This document shows, one piece after another, positions 22,648-31,757 of a DNA stretch of 64,000 nt; the stretch's first letter is position 1; each line of letters begins with the position of its first letter. This DNA comes from Thalassotalea loyana (lineage in GTDB: Bacteria; Pseudomonadota; Gammaproteobacteria; Enterobacterales; Alteromonadaceae): NCBI RefSeq assembly GCF_030161435.1, contig NZ_BSSV01000001.1, positions 868,001-932,000 of the forward strand. Direction: 5' to 3'. Both the position numbers and the translations under genes were made by a program. Under the pieces are notes generated by a model that saw nothing but the letters and a program-made list of their open reading frames with translations, did no database searches and was not told the DNA's origin.

Positions 22648-24279
22648 CTAAGTCGCTTTTTCTGTCTGCGCAATGCTTTGGTTATTTTTCTCAATGATCG
22701 CTGTTAATGGCTTTCTAATTGAGTACAAGAATAACAAGCTTGGGATCACCATTAATGCCGTTAACACAAAGAACAGTGCCCAGTTACCGTCAAGCCAGTC
22801 AACAACAATACCTGAGTATGAACCCAGCATCACACGACCAAAGGTACCAAGTGATGCCATTAGTGCATATTGGCTGGCGGTAAATGTTTTATTACACAGC
22901 ACTGAAAGCAGTGCAACAAAGGCCACTGACCCCCAAGCTGAGGTAAAGCCGTCAACCAATACGGTAAAGGCAAATAACGCTTTATCTGGGCCTACAACTG
23001 CCATTACAGAGAACAATAAGTTACTGGCTGACATGGCAATACCGCCAATAAATAGGCCTTTTAAAATGCCGTATCTAATCGTGAAGATACTGCCAATGAG
23101 TGAGAACACGATGGTCACCGACCAATTGATCATTTTTGAATAGTAAGCAATATCGGCATTGGAAAAGCCCACTTCACGATAGAAAACGATCGACATTCGG
23201 CCTAAGTATGCTTCACCGAGTTTGAACAGAAAGATAAACAATAAAATCGAGAGTGAGAGCTTTACACCATTGCGATTAAAGAATTCCTGAATAGGCGCGA
23301 CCAGCGTGGTTAGTAGCCACGCGGTTAGGCGAGTTGTCAGATCAACATTTACTTGTGCTGGTGATGAAAGCTCTGCACTTATTGTGGTTTCAACCTGTTT
23401 GTTGAGCTTGATCATTTGACGAATAAATACAGTCAGTAAGGCCAAAATAAGTAAGCTTGCAGATAAAAACTGATTGCTGGTATCAATAATATTCTCAGGC
23501 CAATATGGATAACCAAAATTAGCGTAACCAATCGTTAAAATGATTAATGGTAGGGTGAGCAAGACAATAAGTTGGCGGCTACCCTTGCCAAGCAATGCGC
23601 TTTGATATCGCTTTTCTATATCATTTTGGACTTGTTCGCGGTTGCTCTCTGGCTCTCTTACTACAAGCACAACAACCATGAGTGCTAGCATGATTAAGGC
23701 AAGAACAACGTAAACTTGTGACCACTGCCAATCTGGCTTATCAGCAAGTAGGAAAGGGATAGCGCCAAGACCTGCATATCCTGTCCACCAACCCGACGTG
23801 GCCATCGCAGAGCCTGCCGCCATTTCATTGTTATCCTGAGCGCCCAGACTATCTATTCGGTAGGCGTCAATCGCAATATCTTGTGTTGCACCAGCCAGCG
23901 CAATGATTAATCCAAGCACAGCCATCACAGCAAGTGATTGATTAGCTTCCAATGTACTCATTTGCCAACAGGTAAAGGCAATAATTAATTGCGTGGTGAA
24001 TATCCAGCTTCGGCGTTGACCAAGTTTTTTGTGGAGTAAAAACAATTTGATGCGGTCAACTAATGGCGACCACAAAAAGTTAATACTATAGGCCACAAAA
24101 ATGAGACCAAACAGGCCAATACTTGAACGAGATAAGCCTTCATCTTTTAACCAGCCGCTCATTGCAGAGCCGATCATCACCCAAGGAAAACCGGAGGCAA
24201 TGCCGAAAAAGAAAATAGTTAACAGAGTTTTGTTTTTGAAATATTGGAGCGCTTGCCAAAAAGAACGCGTAGACGACAT
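22648..24279 (-). CDS. ampG: AmpG-type muropeptide MFS permease
   Basis: 543 residues, 12-14 membrane helices. The N-terminal GIASGFPWVMIGSAMSGWLKDEG, then WSPLVDRIK, the ATQDIAIDAYRID motif and GWWTGYAGLGAIPF are hallmarks of the AmpG family, which imports GlcNAc-anhydro-muropeptides for peptidoglycan recycling. The family links this locus to yajG and bolA nearby, as in the E. coli bolA-yajG-ampG neighbourhood. Several large AmpG paralogues exist in Alteromonadales, so the exact substrate is inferred. Confidence 0.85.
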   Translation of the reverse strand: MSSTRSFWQALQYFKNKTLLTIFFFGIASGFPWVMIGSAMSGWLKDEGLSRSSIGLFGLIFVAYSINFLWSPLVDRIKLFLLHKKLGQRRSWIFTTQLIIAFTCWQMSTLEANQSLAVMAVLGLIIALAGATQDIAIDAYRIDSLGAQDNNEMAAGSAMATSGWWTGYAGLGAIPFLLADKPDWQWSQVYVVLALIMLALMVVVLVVREPESNREQVQNDIEKRYQSALLGKGSRQLIVLLTLPLIILTIGYANFGYPYWPENIIDTSNQFLSASLLILALLTVFIRQMIKLNKQVETTISAELSSPAQVNVDLTTRLTAWLLTTLVAPIQEFFNRNGVKLSLSILLFIFLFKLGEAYLGRMSIVFYREVGFSNADIAYYSKMINWSVTIVFSLIGSIFTIRYGILKGLFIGGIAMSASNLLFSVMAVVGPDKALFAFTVLVDGFTSAWGSVAFVALLSVLCNKTFTASQYALMASLGTFGRVMLGSYSGIVVDWLDGNWALFFVLTALMVIPSLLFLYSIRKPLTAIIEKNNQSIAQTEKAT

Positions 24280-24410
24280 GAAGAAAACTTAACAAAATTA
24301 TTATGAAGTTAGACTAACAATAAGCCCGAACAGGGTAAAGTGTTTAGCGCTAGTCAGCCCATTAAATTCGGTAAGTGTTTGTGTATCCCTGCTGTTTAGG
24401 CAATAGGACG

Positions 24411-24725
24411 CTAGCCGATGCAGTCCACCGGGTAGCTACCTTTTCCGTCGAAAAAGTCCAAACAGGTGTTTATTTCGGCAATAAAAAACAAGTCATGCTT
24501 CAAGGCTTGACCACCGTGTAGGGTGATTTCATGAATCATATGCCAGAACACACGTTCTCTTGCATTACTTGGGGTGTCATCAACCACCTTCAGTAAGGTC
24601 CACTCTTCCATTGTGTCGTTGATGAAACGGTCTAACTCGGTGTAGTGAATCTTTTGGTTAAAAACGGCTTCTACATACCCAGTAATCTGGGTGATTTTTT
24701 CATTGATAAACTGCTCAATTATCAT
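24411..24725 (-). CDS. Hypothetical cytoplasmic protein
   Basis: 104 residues from ATG 24725 (GGAG upstream); the longer frame begins in AT-rich, poorly coding DNA. All-alpha/beta, acidic, with EEWTLLKVVDDTPSNARERVFWHMIHEITLHGGQAL and a final FFDGKGSYPVDCIG. No membrane segment. I do not recognise the family. It stands alone, about 130 nt from ampG, with an imperfect palindrome about 195 nt upstream. Confidence 0.65.
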   Translation of the reverse strand: MIIEQFINEKITQITGYVEAVFNQKIHYTELDRFINDTMEEWTLLKVVDDTPSNARERVFWHMIHEITLHGGQALKHDLFFIAEINTCLDFFDGKGSYPVDCIG

Positions 24726-24920
24726 GGAATTTCTCCAGCGACAATGCGTTATTATTATTATTTTTTTATTAAAAAAAGATAAAAAGAAAATATGAGAAAG
24801 GCATTGTTTGCGCTCTTCTAATAACAAGTGTAGGAACAAAAATCCGATTCTGCTTATTAATTTTTTATCTAGTTTTATTGATGTCTAGTTTATTGAGCAT
24901 CGAGCAATATGAATTAATCT

Positions 24921-24932
24921 GACCAAATGGTC
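24921..24932. promoter_or_regulatory. Possible repressor operator (palindrome)
   Basis: GACCAAATGGTC is a perfect 12-bp palindrome in AT-rich DNA, similar in style to operators of TetR-family regulators. It lies about 195 nt upstream of the gene at 24411-24725. No TetR gene is in the window; weak evidence. Confidence 0.25.
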
Positions 24933-24965
24933 TAAAAAATATATGTACAATGACATGAAATAAAG

Positions 24966-24998
24966 TGACGACTCGTTCACATTTTATACGAGTCGTCA
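24966..24998 (-). terminator. Intrinsic terminator after the cyclophilin gene
   Basis: An 11-bp perfect stem TGACGACTCGT / ACGAGTCGTCA with an 11-nt loop, followed on the minus strand by a short T-rich stretch, 28 nt after the cyclophilin stop. Confidence 0.7.
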
Positions 24999-25025
24999 AA
25001 TTTGTGAAGTGTAAATTTTAATCGA

Positions 25026-25610
25026 TTAAAGTGCGGGTAAAAGTGTTGCTTTGATAAGAATGATAGGTTCAACAGGTACGTCTTCCCAGCCAAGCTCTGC
25101 GTTGAAGTCGGTTTTTTGCTTTGCAATTTCTTCCAACACGTCTTCACCTTCGGTAACTGCACCAAATACGGCATAGCCCCAATTCATCCCTGGATCTAAA
25201 TTAGTGTTATCACCCATGTTGAAGTAAAACTGACGGTTAGCAGTATGTGGGCGGTTTTCTTTGGCCATGGCAATGGTATAGGTTTCGTTCTTGAGCCCGT
25301 TGCCTGATTCATTAAAAATGTTTTCACCAATTTTACGCGGCACATAATTGGCATCGTAACCACCGCCCTGAACAACAAAGCCTTCGATTACGCGATGGAA
25401 AATCGTGTTGTTGTAATCACCAGTAACCACATAAGTAAGAAAGTTATCAACCGTAATAGGCGCTTTGATACGATCAAGCTCAACAACAATAGTGCCTTTT
25501 GACGTTTCAAGTTTTACTTGTGGAAACAGGTTGTTTGGATCTATTGCGACATTTTTTGCCAAGGCACTGGCATTAAATACGATGCAAATTAAAACAAGTA
25601 ATTTGTACAT
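25026..25610 (-). CDS. Periplasmic cyclophilin-type peptidyl-prolyl isomerase
   Basis: 194 residues: signal peptide about 1-18 (ending ALA), then a cyclophilin domain. Core motifs visible: KGTIVVELD, FHRVIEGFVVQGGG (Arg of the active site), MAKENRPHTANRQFYFN, and WGYAVFGAVTEGEDVLEEI. The enzyme would catalyse proline cis-trans isomerisation during folding of exported proteins (PpiA-like). It follows the yajG-like lipoprotein gene by 13 nt, so rlmG, yajG and this gene form an operon. The usual SQFFIN is RQFYFN here, a conservative variant. Confidence 0.9.
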   Translation of the reverse strand: MYKLLVLICIVFNASALAKNVAIDPNNLFPQVKLETSKGTIVVELDRIKAPITVDNFLTYVVTGDYNNTIFHRVIEGFVVQGGGYDANYVPRKIGENIFNESGNGLKNETYTIAMAKENRPHTANRQFYFNMGDNTNLDPGMNWGYAVFGAVTEGEDVLEEIAKQKTDFNAELGWEDVPVEPIILIKATLLPAL

Positions 25611-25623
25611 ATTGATCTCGTTA

Positions 25624-26187
25624 TTATTGGTTAATGTAATTTGTTAGTTCAGCGTCATTTAACATCTGATTAAGCACTTTAGTGAGTGCTTGGTTAAAGT
25701 CTCGACCAAGTACCGCAATATCGGCTTTAAGTGGCCCTTCGCTTGACCCTTTATGATGGTAGCTTTTCGTCAGCTGACCTACGGGCGTTTGCACAGCAAC
25801 ACTTAATAATAAATCACTTTTTGCTTGGTACTTCAATGTGTGTTGGTCAACATTGATGAGTGCATCTTTAATGGTAATGTCTACTTTTGTCGAGGCATTA
25901 GGGTTAATAGATACACTGCGTTTTTTGAGTGCTTCAGTCAGTGATTTTTCAATGACGTCGCTAACCGGTAATTGGCTATTAAACAAATTAGCCGCTTGGC
26001 CTTCTTTAACAATTTGCACAAGGTGTTTAGACGTTCTCATGTCATTCACGTTGAGACTAATTTGCCCAACGTTTAATGGCAGGTTACTCGTTTGAATAAA
26101 GTCAGGTGCAATTACTACTTGGTTTGGTGTTGAGCCACAACCTGCTAGCACCAGTAATAGAGGTAAACATAATTTAATCGATTTCAT
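25624..26187 (-). CDS. yajG: YajG family lipoprotein
   Basis: 187 residues with a lipobox (LAGC, Cys about 17). The mature part matches the YajG family: IAPDFI, NVGQISLNVNDMRTSKHLVQIV, and LTEALKKRSVSIN, ending with a MLNDAELTNYINQ helix. Envelope lipoprotein of unknown function. Start ATG overlaps the rlmG stop by one base (TAATG), so it is translationally coupled. The family usually neighbours bolA and ampG, which also lie within 6 kb here. Confidence 0.85.
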   Translation of the reverse strand: MKSIKLCLPLLLVLAGCGSTPNQVVIAPDFIQTSNLPLNVGQISLNVNDMRTSKHLVQIVKEGQAANLFNSQLPVSDVIEKSLTEALKKRSVSINPNASTKVDITIKDALINVDQHTLKYQAKSDLLLSVAVQTPVGQLTKSYHHKGSSEGPLKADIAVLGRDFNQALTKVLNQMLNDAELTNYINQ

Positions 26188-27323
26188 TATTTTCTCGCAG
26201 ATAAGACGACAAACTTTTTATCACTAGCGATGGTTTTACAACCACCGAAAATACGTTTTAGTTTGATGTGGTAGGCAAGGTTTCTGTTGCCAATAATTCT
26301 TAGTTCACCACCGCGTTTTAATACGCGGTGTGCATCATTAAACATTTGCCACGCAATATGGTCGGTGGTTGCTTGCTGTTGGTGAAACGGTGGATTACAG
26401 ACAATCACATCAGCACTATTGGCTTCAAAGCCGGATAAACAATCATTAACAATAAAGTCACATTGCTCAACGGTATCAGGCAAGTTAGACGCAATATTTT
26501 CTTGTGCTGAAGCGACAGCCATAAAAGACTCATCAACAAAGCTGACGTTCGCTTCAGGCTGGTTAGCGAGTATCGTTAAACCGACAACACCGTTACCACA
26601 GCCCAAATCAATAACATCTTGGTTAGGTTTTATTTTGGGTAAATGTCCCAAGAAAAAGCGCGCGCCTAAATCTAGTTTTTCTCGTGCAAAAACATTGGCG
26701 TGATTACTGATCTGAAATGACGTATTTTCCAGTGGCCAAACCGTTGGAAATGGCGATTCTGCGGTTTGTTTATTATCTAGCTGACAAAACACCAATCGCG
26801 CTTTTTTCACCGCTAATGAAGTGGTTGTAGTACCCAAGTACTTTTCAAACACCTTCAGCGTTGAGCTATGAATATCTTTAGCCCTTGCCGCCGCAATAAA
26901 GACCACGTCGTCAGACAATTGCTTTTTAATTTGAATCAATTGCTCAGTTAATAAGGCCTTACTTTTTGGGATTTTATAAAGTACTAGATTCGCGTCACTT
27001 GGCAATGTCGATAAGCTATCACAGACGGTTAGCTTGTCTGATGACAAATGATTTTCAGCGATATTTTCTTCTACACCACGGTGTGCCAGACAAGAGTCTG
27101 ATACTAAGGTGGTTGGGTATTCCAGTAGATTGACACATAACGCGCCGAAGCTGTCGTTAAAAACGAGTACCTTGCTGTCAGGCGTTAATAATGCTTGTTC
27201 TGTAATATGATTGATCAAGTACTCATCGGCAGCGTCCCATGCCTGTAAAGAACGGTTATTTTGAGAAATAGGGTAACGATGAAGTGATAACACCTGCTCG
27301 TCGACAATAAATGGGCTCTGCAT
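26187..27323 (-). CDS. rlmG: 23S rRNA (guanine-1835-N2)-methyltransferase
   Basis: 378 residues, the RlmG/RsmC two-domain plan: an N-terminal degenerate methyltransferase-like domain (about 1-190), then a class I SAM domain with VIDLGCGNGVVGLT (SAM loop, about 238-251), FVDESFMAVASA, and the catalytic NPPFHQQ motif (about 313). RlmG uses SAM to methylate G1835 of 23S rRNA. Length is typical for RlmG rather than RsmC (about 340). First gene of a three-gene operon, divergent from the alkB-like gene. Confidence 0.92.
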   Translation of the reverse strand: MQSPFIVDEQVLSLHRYPISQNNRSLQAWDAADEYLINHITEQALLTPDSKVLVFNDSFGALCVNLLEYPTTLVSDSCLAHRGVEENIAENHLSSDKLTVCDSLSTLPSDANLVLYKIPKSKALLTEQLIQIKKQLSDDVVFIAAARAKDIHSSTLKVFEKYLGTTTTSLAVKKARLVFCQLDNKQTAESPFPTVWPLENTSFQISNHANVFAREKLDLGARFFLGHLPKIKPNQDVIDLGCGNGVVGLTILANQPEANVSFVDESFMAVASAQENIASNLPDTVEQCDFIVNDCLSGFEANSADVIVCNPPFHQQQATTDHIAWQMFNDAHRVLKRGGELRIIGNRNLAYHIKLKRIFGGCKTIASDKKFVVLSARK

Positions 27324-27406
27324 TATGTAAGCTAATCTCGGCTTTTTAACTGATTTAATGATATTATTTTCTCAAATTAATAGACTATGTGCTAGCAGTA
27401 AGACAG

Positions 27407-27973
27407 ATGAAAATACCCGCAGAAAACGCGATTCTTGATTATTTTCCTAATTTTATCTCACTTGACCAAGCGCGCTCGTTAGAAAAACGCTTGCACGAAG
27501 AGGTTGCGTTCTCTCAAGATCAAATCTCTATGTATGGTAAAGTCCTTGATATACCAAGACTTCAGGCATGGTTTGGTGATGGTAGCTATCAGTATTCGGG
27601 GATTATGATGAATCCTCAACCGTGGACACCCGCTTTACTCGAAATCAAACAATTGGTTGAAGAAAAAGCAAACTGTCAGTTTAACTCAGCGTTGGTCAAT
27701 TTATATCGTAACCATCAAGATTCGGTTGGCTGGCATAGCGATGATGAGAAAGAACTTGGTGTCAATCCTATCATCGCTTCAATATCTTTCGGCGCGAAAC
27801 GAATGTTCAAGTTAAAGCACAAGCAAACGCAGGCGAAACTTGATGTTCCGCTCATTGAAGGTAGTTTATTGATTATGTCGGGAGAAACGCAACACTACTG
27901 GCAACACGCTGTTTTAAAAGAAAAAATAAATCCGGGTTCACGTATAAATATAACGTTTAGACAACTTGTTTAG
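27407..27973 (+). CDS. AlkB-like 2OG-Fe(II) dioxygenase
   Basis: 188 residues from ATG 27407. The Fe(II) triad is visible: H-x-D in WHSDDE (about 117-120) and the distal His in HYWQHAV (about 170), with the 2-oxoglutarate Arg in PGSRINITFR. FGAKRMFKLKHK is typical of the ALKBH2/3-type group. Such enzymes remove alkyl groups from DNA or RNA bases by oxidative demethylation. Divergent from rlmG with an 83-nt intergenic region. Confidence 0.9.
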   Translation: MKIPAENAILDYFPNFISLDQARSLEKRLHEEVAFSQDQISMYGKVLDIPRLQAWFGDGSYQYSGIMMNPQPWTPALLEIKQLVEEKANCQFNSALVNLYRNHQDSVGWHSDDEKELGVNPIIASISFGAKRMFKLKHKQTQAKLDVPLIEGSLLIMSGETQHYWQHAVLKEKINPGSRINITFRQLV

Positions 27974-28116
27974 CGTGAATATTTGTTTCCAACTTTATCC
28001 TCAACAATTTCAGTAGCTAGCGAGTTTTTACTGATTAACGACGCCGAATTTATGGCATAATATCGAGAAACCACTAAAATTATTTAAGGGTGGGCAGCTT
28101 TTTAGCAAGGACTTTT

Positions 28117-28434
28117 ATGTTAGTTGAAACAACCATAGAACAAAAATTACTATCGGCGTTTGAACCGAGCCACTTAGAAGTTATTAATGAGAGTAGTCAG
28201 CATAATGTGCCTCCAGGAAGTGAGTCACATTTTAAAGTTGTTATTGTCAGTGATAAATTCGCTGGTGAGCGATTAATCAAACGTCACAGAGCAATCAATT
28301 CAGTATTAGCAGAAGAACTTTCTGATAAAATTCATGCGCTTGCACTTCATACGTATACGCAACAAGAATGGCAAAATTATTACGCTGATAATGTGCCTGG
28401 TTCTCCACGTTGCTTGGGTGGAAGTACCGCATAG
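28117..28434 (+). CDS. bolA: BolA family protein
   Basis: 105 residues from ATG 28117 (AAGGA 8 nt upstream). Class II KH-like fold: an N-terminal helix, [28 protein letters not shown], and [21 protein letters not shown] with the FxGxxxxxRHR motif and [12 protein letters not shown] near the end. BolA proteins partner with monothiol glutaredoxins and influence cell shape. The C terminus carries a single Cys-containing tail ([11 protein letters not shown]). Located near yajG and ampG as in enterobacteria. Confidence 0.92.
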   Translation: MLVETTIEQKLLSAFEPSHLEVINESSQHNVPPGSESHFKVVIVSDKFAGERLIKRHRAINSVLAEELSDKIHALALHTYTQQEWQNYYADNVPGSPRCLGGSTA

Positions 28435-28591
28435 TACTTACACAACGCTAAATAACAAATGCGAACTAGAATTCTCAAATGTTATTTTTGCGTTTCATTT
28501 CTAGACGATTTCTGGTATTTCTGTACCCCTAAAAATAATAACGAGTAAGTGTTGCGACTAAATTAGCAGCACTTTTTTGGGGGAAGGATTT

Positions 28592-29119
28592 ATGCAAGCT
28601 AGCTGGCTTAGCTGCATTTCGCATTATATCGATAAAATAACCCGTGGGTTAGGGCATGCCATTAAATGGTTAACCCTAGCTATGGTGTTATTAACATTCA
28701 TCATTGTAACGCTTCGTTATGGCTTTAATATCGGCTTTATCGCGATGCAAGAATCTGTGTTATATCTGCACGGCATTGTCATTATGCTCGGCGCTGCCTA
28801 TGCGTATAAAGAAGATGCGCATGTTCGTGTTGATATTTTTTATCAAAAGTTTTCTAACAAGCAAAAAGCCTTGGTTAACGCGCTAGGTGTGCTGTTATTG
28901 CTATTACCTGTTTGCGTGTTTTTCTTCTATATCAGTCTTGATTACGTGCTGGCATCATGGCGTATCTTTGAAAAGTCGTCAGAAGCAGGGGGCTTACCAC
29001 TGGTTTACCTTAATAAAACATTGATTTTATTGTTGCCTATTACGCTGTTCTTGCAGGGGATAAGCGAACTATGTAAGGCAATAACTGACTATCAATCAAA
29101 TGAAGTAGAAGGAGCCTAA
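28592..29119 (+). CDS. TRAP transporter small permease (DctQ)
   Basis: 175 residues from ATG 28592 (GAAGGA upstream). Four membrane helices (about 20-40, 52-70, 91-110, 135-155) with the typical RYGFNIGFIAMQESVLYLHGIVIMLGAAYAY and EDAHVRVD motif. It is the small membrane subunit of a tripartite ATP-independent periplasmic transporter, driven by the Na+ gradient. First gene of a three-gene operon; 2 nt separate it from the large permease gene. Confidence 0.92.
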   Translation: MQASWLSCISHYIDKITRGLGHAIKWLTLAMVLLTFIIVTLRYGFNIGFIAMQESVLYLHGIVIMLGAAYAYKEDAHVRVDIFYQKFSNKQKALVNALGVLLLLLPVCVFFFYISLDYVLASWRIFEKSSEAGGLPLVYLNKTLILLLPITLFLQGISELCKAITDYQSNEVEGA

Positions 29120-29121
29120 TC

Positions 29122-30510
29122 ATGGAATATTTAGCGCTTCTCATGTTTGTTTGTGTCTGTTTGGTATTGCTATTAGGTTTTCCTGTCGCTTTTTCATTAG
29201 CGGGCGTTGCCTTAATTTTCGCGGGTATTGGTGTTGTTACGGAATTATTCGATGCTGCGTTTTTACAAGCATTGCCGAGTCGTCTTTACGGTGTGATCAA
29301 TAACCAAACCTTGCTTGCTGTGCCTTTATTTGTCTTTATGGGGGCGATGCTAGAGCGTTCGAAAATCGCTGAGAACCTATTAACGGCGATGACTATTTTG
29401 TTTGGTCGTTTCCGTGGCGGCTTAGGTATTTCCGTCACACTTGTTGGCATGATGTTGGCGGCAAGCACCGGTATTGTAGGTGCCACGGTGGTAACAATGG
29501 GTCTGCTTTCGTTACCTACGATGTTAAAACGTGGCTATAGCCCGTCTTTTTCGACGGGGATTATTTGCGCTACAGGAACGTTAGGGCAGATTATCCCGCC
29601 TTCGATTGCGTTAGTGTTACTTGGCGACGTCCTTTCAAGTGCGTATCAACAAGCCCAACTGAAGATGGGGATATTCAACCCAGAAACTGTTTCAGTTGGC
29701 GATTTATTTGCTGGCGCAGTTGTGCCGGGCTTAATTCTTGTTGGTTTATACATCGCCTATTGTATTGGGATGGCTATTTTTAAGCCGCAAGATGTTCCAA
29801 GTATTGATGTTGAAGAATTAAAGCAAGAGCATGCACAAGGCTCAGTGGTCCGGTTAGTGCTGACGGCGTTAATTCCACCATTACTGTTAATGACTGCCGT
29901 ATTAGGTTCCATTTTACTTGGCTTTGCAACGCCGACTGAAGCGGCTGGTGTAGGTGCGATGGGCGCGCTCATTCTTGCTATGTGGCAACGACAGCTTACC
30001 CGAGAGAACCTGAAAGCTGTGATGGATAGCACGTTAAAGATCACTGCAATGGTCTTTATGATCCTGATTGGTGCTAGCTTGTTTTCGTTAGTATTTCGCG
30101 GTTTAGGTGGTGAAGAGTTAGTCACTGGATTTTTTGAGCAAATGCCAGGTGGTGTGGTTGGCGCCATGTTTGTCGTTATGCTTGTTATTTTTTTACTTGG
30201 TTTTATTCTCGACTTTATTGAAATAACATTTGTTGTCGTACCCATTGTTGCGCCAATATTGTTAGCAATGGGGTTAGATCCTATTTGGCTGGGTATTATG
30301 ATCGCGTTGAATTTACAGACGTCGTTTTTAACACCGCCATTTGGTTTTGCCTTGTTTTATTTGCGGGGTGTGGCGAGTAAAACGGTTTCTACCATGCAAA
30401 TATATAAAGGCGTAGTACCGTTTATCATTATGCAATTATTACTACTTGGTGCTTTAGCAATCTGGCCTGAGTTAGTGACATGGTTACCTGAATTAATTTA
30501 TGGAAAATAA
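29122..30510 (+). CDS. TRAP transporter large permease (DctM)
   Basis: 462 residues, about twelve membrane helices plus two re-entrant loops, DctM family. Marks include GFPVAFSLAGVALIFAGIG, LLAVPLFVFMGAMLERS, ASTGIVGATVVTMGLLSLP, TLGQIIPPSIALVLLGD and the C-terminal LNLQTSFLTPPFGFALFYLRG. It forms the ion-coupled channel of the transporter with DctQ. Somewhat longer than the usual 425-440 residues, as in the TakP/lactate subgroup, which has an added loop after helix five. Confidence 0.93.
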   Translation: MEYLALLMFVCVCLVLLLGFPVAFSLAGVALIFAGIGVVTELFDAAFLQALPSRLYGVINNQTLLAVPLFVFMGAMLERSKIAENLLTAMTILFGRFRGGLGISVTLVGMMLAASTGIVGATVVTMGLLSLPTMLKRGYSPSFSTGIICATGTLGQIIPPSIALVLLGDVLSSAYQQAQLKMGIFNPETVSVGDLFAGAVVPGLILVGLYIAYCIGMAIFKPQDVPSIDVEELKQEHAQGSVVRLVLTALIPPLLLMTAVLGSILLGFATPTEAAGVGAMGALILAMWQRQLTRENLKAVMDSTLKITAMVFMILIGASLFSLVFRGLGGEELVTGFFEQMPGGVVGAMFVVMLVIFLLGFILDFIEITFVVVPIVAPILLAMGLDPIWLGIMIALNLQTSFLTPPFGFALFYLRGVASKTVSTMQIYKGVVPFIIMQLLLLGALAIWPELVTWLPELIYGK

Positions 30511-30511
30511 A

Positions 30512-31606
30512 ATGAACATGCAGTTTTTAAAAGTCTTTTTAACCAGTGTAGTTTTCGCCGTGTTTTTAACAGGCTGTGGTGAGAAAAAAAATGAGCAAGC
30601 CGGCCCTGCGGTTGAATCGAAAACCTATAAATGGAAGTTAGTGACTTCTTGGCCTAAGAACTTTCCTGGTTTAGGTATGGCGCCTGAAAAATTTGCCGAG
30701 TATGTCAATGAAATGAGTGGTGGTCGCCTAACCGTTCAAGTGTATGGCGCCGGTGAATTAGTGCCAGGTTTTGAAGTGTTCGATGCTGTTTCACAGGGCA
30801 CAGCGCAGATGGCACATAGTGGGTCGTACTACTGGAAAGGTAAGATTCCTTCTTCGCCATTGTTTGGTGCGATTCCATTTGGTATGACGGCAACAGAATT
30901 AAATGCTTGGTTACATTACGGTGGCGGTCTGGAGTTATGGCAAGAAATGTATAAGCCATTTGGCATTATCCCGATGGCAGGTGGTAACTCAGGTGCGCAG
31001 TTTGCAGGTTGGTTTAAGAAAGAAATCACCTCAATGGAAGACCTGAAAGGTTTAAAAATGCGTATTCCAGGTTTAGCAGGTGAGGTATTACAACGCGCAG
31101 GTGCTGTGCCGGTGACGTTAACTGGTGGAGAAATCTACTCGTCATTACAAAGTGGTGCTATTGACGGAACAGAGTGGGTTGGTCCATACAATGATTTAGC
31201 CTTTGGTTTTTACCAAGCGGCAAAATATTACTACTCAAGCGTATGGCATGAGCCAGGTACAGGTTTAGAATTTTTAATTAATGAAAAAGCCTTCAATGAG
31301 TTGCCAAAGGATCTTCAGAAGATCGTCGAAGTGGCGGCGCGCGCAGTTAACGAATCAACACTGGATGAATACAACGCGCGTAACAACGCTGCGCTACAAA
31401 CCTTAATTGAGAAACACGACGTGCAAATGCGTAAGTTGCCACCAGAAGTTATTGCACAGCTGAAAGAAATTACCGCTCAGGTGATGGCTGAACAAGCGGC
31501 GCAGGACGAGGGGTTTGCAAAAGTATGGGCGTCGTACAGTGCGTTCCAATCTTCAATCAAAAGTTATCACGACTTAACGCTGAAGGAATATTTCACTCAC
31601 CGTTAA
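30512..31606 (+). CDS. TRAP transporter substrate-binding lipoprotein (TakP-like)
   Basis: 364 residues from ATG 30512; start overlaps nothing but lies 1 nt after dctM. Lipobox LTGC (Cys about 22), so the binding protein is tethered to the membrane rather than free. The SWPKNFPG, ARLTVQVYGAGELVPG-like and MAHSGSYYWKGKIPS stretches match the TakP/2-oxo-acid and lactate-binding subfamily. The conserved Arg in LKMRIPG would contact the carboxylate. Probable substrate: a monocarboxylic 2-oxo or 2-hydroxy acid; inference from subfamily. Confidence 0.88.
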   Translation: MNMQFLKVFLTSVVFAVFLTGCGEKKNEQAGPAVESKTYKWKLVTSWPKNFPGLGMAPEKFAEYVNEMSGGRLTVQVYGAGELVPGFEVFDAVSQGTAQMAHSGSYYWKGKIPSSPLFGAIPFGMTATELNAWLHYGGGLELWQEMYKPFGIIPMAGGNSGAQFAGWFKKEITSMEDLKGLKMRIPGLAGEVLQRAGAVPVTLTGGEIYSSLQSGAIDGTEWVGPYNDLAFGFYQAAKYYYSSVWHEPGTGLEFLINEKAFNELPKDLQKIVEVAARAVNESTLDEYNARNNAALQTLIEKHDVQMRKLPPEVIAQLKEITAQVMAEQAAQDEGFAKVWASYSAFQSSIKSYHDLTLKEYFTHR

Positions 31607-31618
31607 GGCTATTTTGAT

Positions 31619-31672
31619 ATCAAATCGACACAGGTAATCTTCTCTGGTTACCTGTGATTTGATCATTTTTTC
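31619..31672 (+). terminator. Intrinsic terminator after the TRAP operon
   Basis: Stem CACAGGTAA / TTACCTGTG (31629-31637, 31648-31656) extended by ATCAAAT / ATTTGAT, followed by ATTTTTTCT. Confidence 0.85.
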
Positions 31673-31757
31673 TATCTGCTCGTACCTCTTTGACTGCAAA
31701 GATCAGTACACTATGAGCAATTTTCAATATAACAATGAAAGATAAAAGGCATTTTAT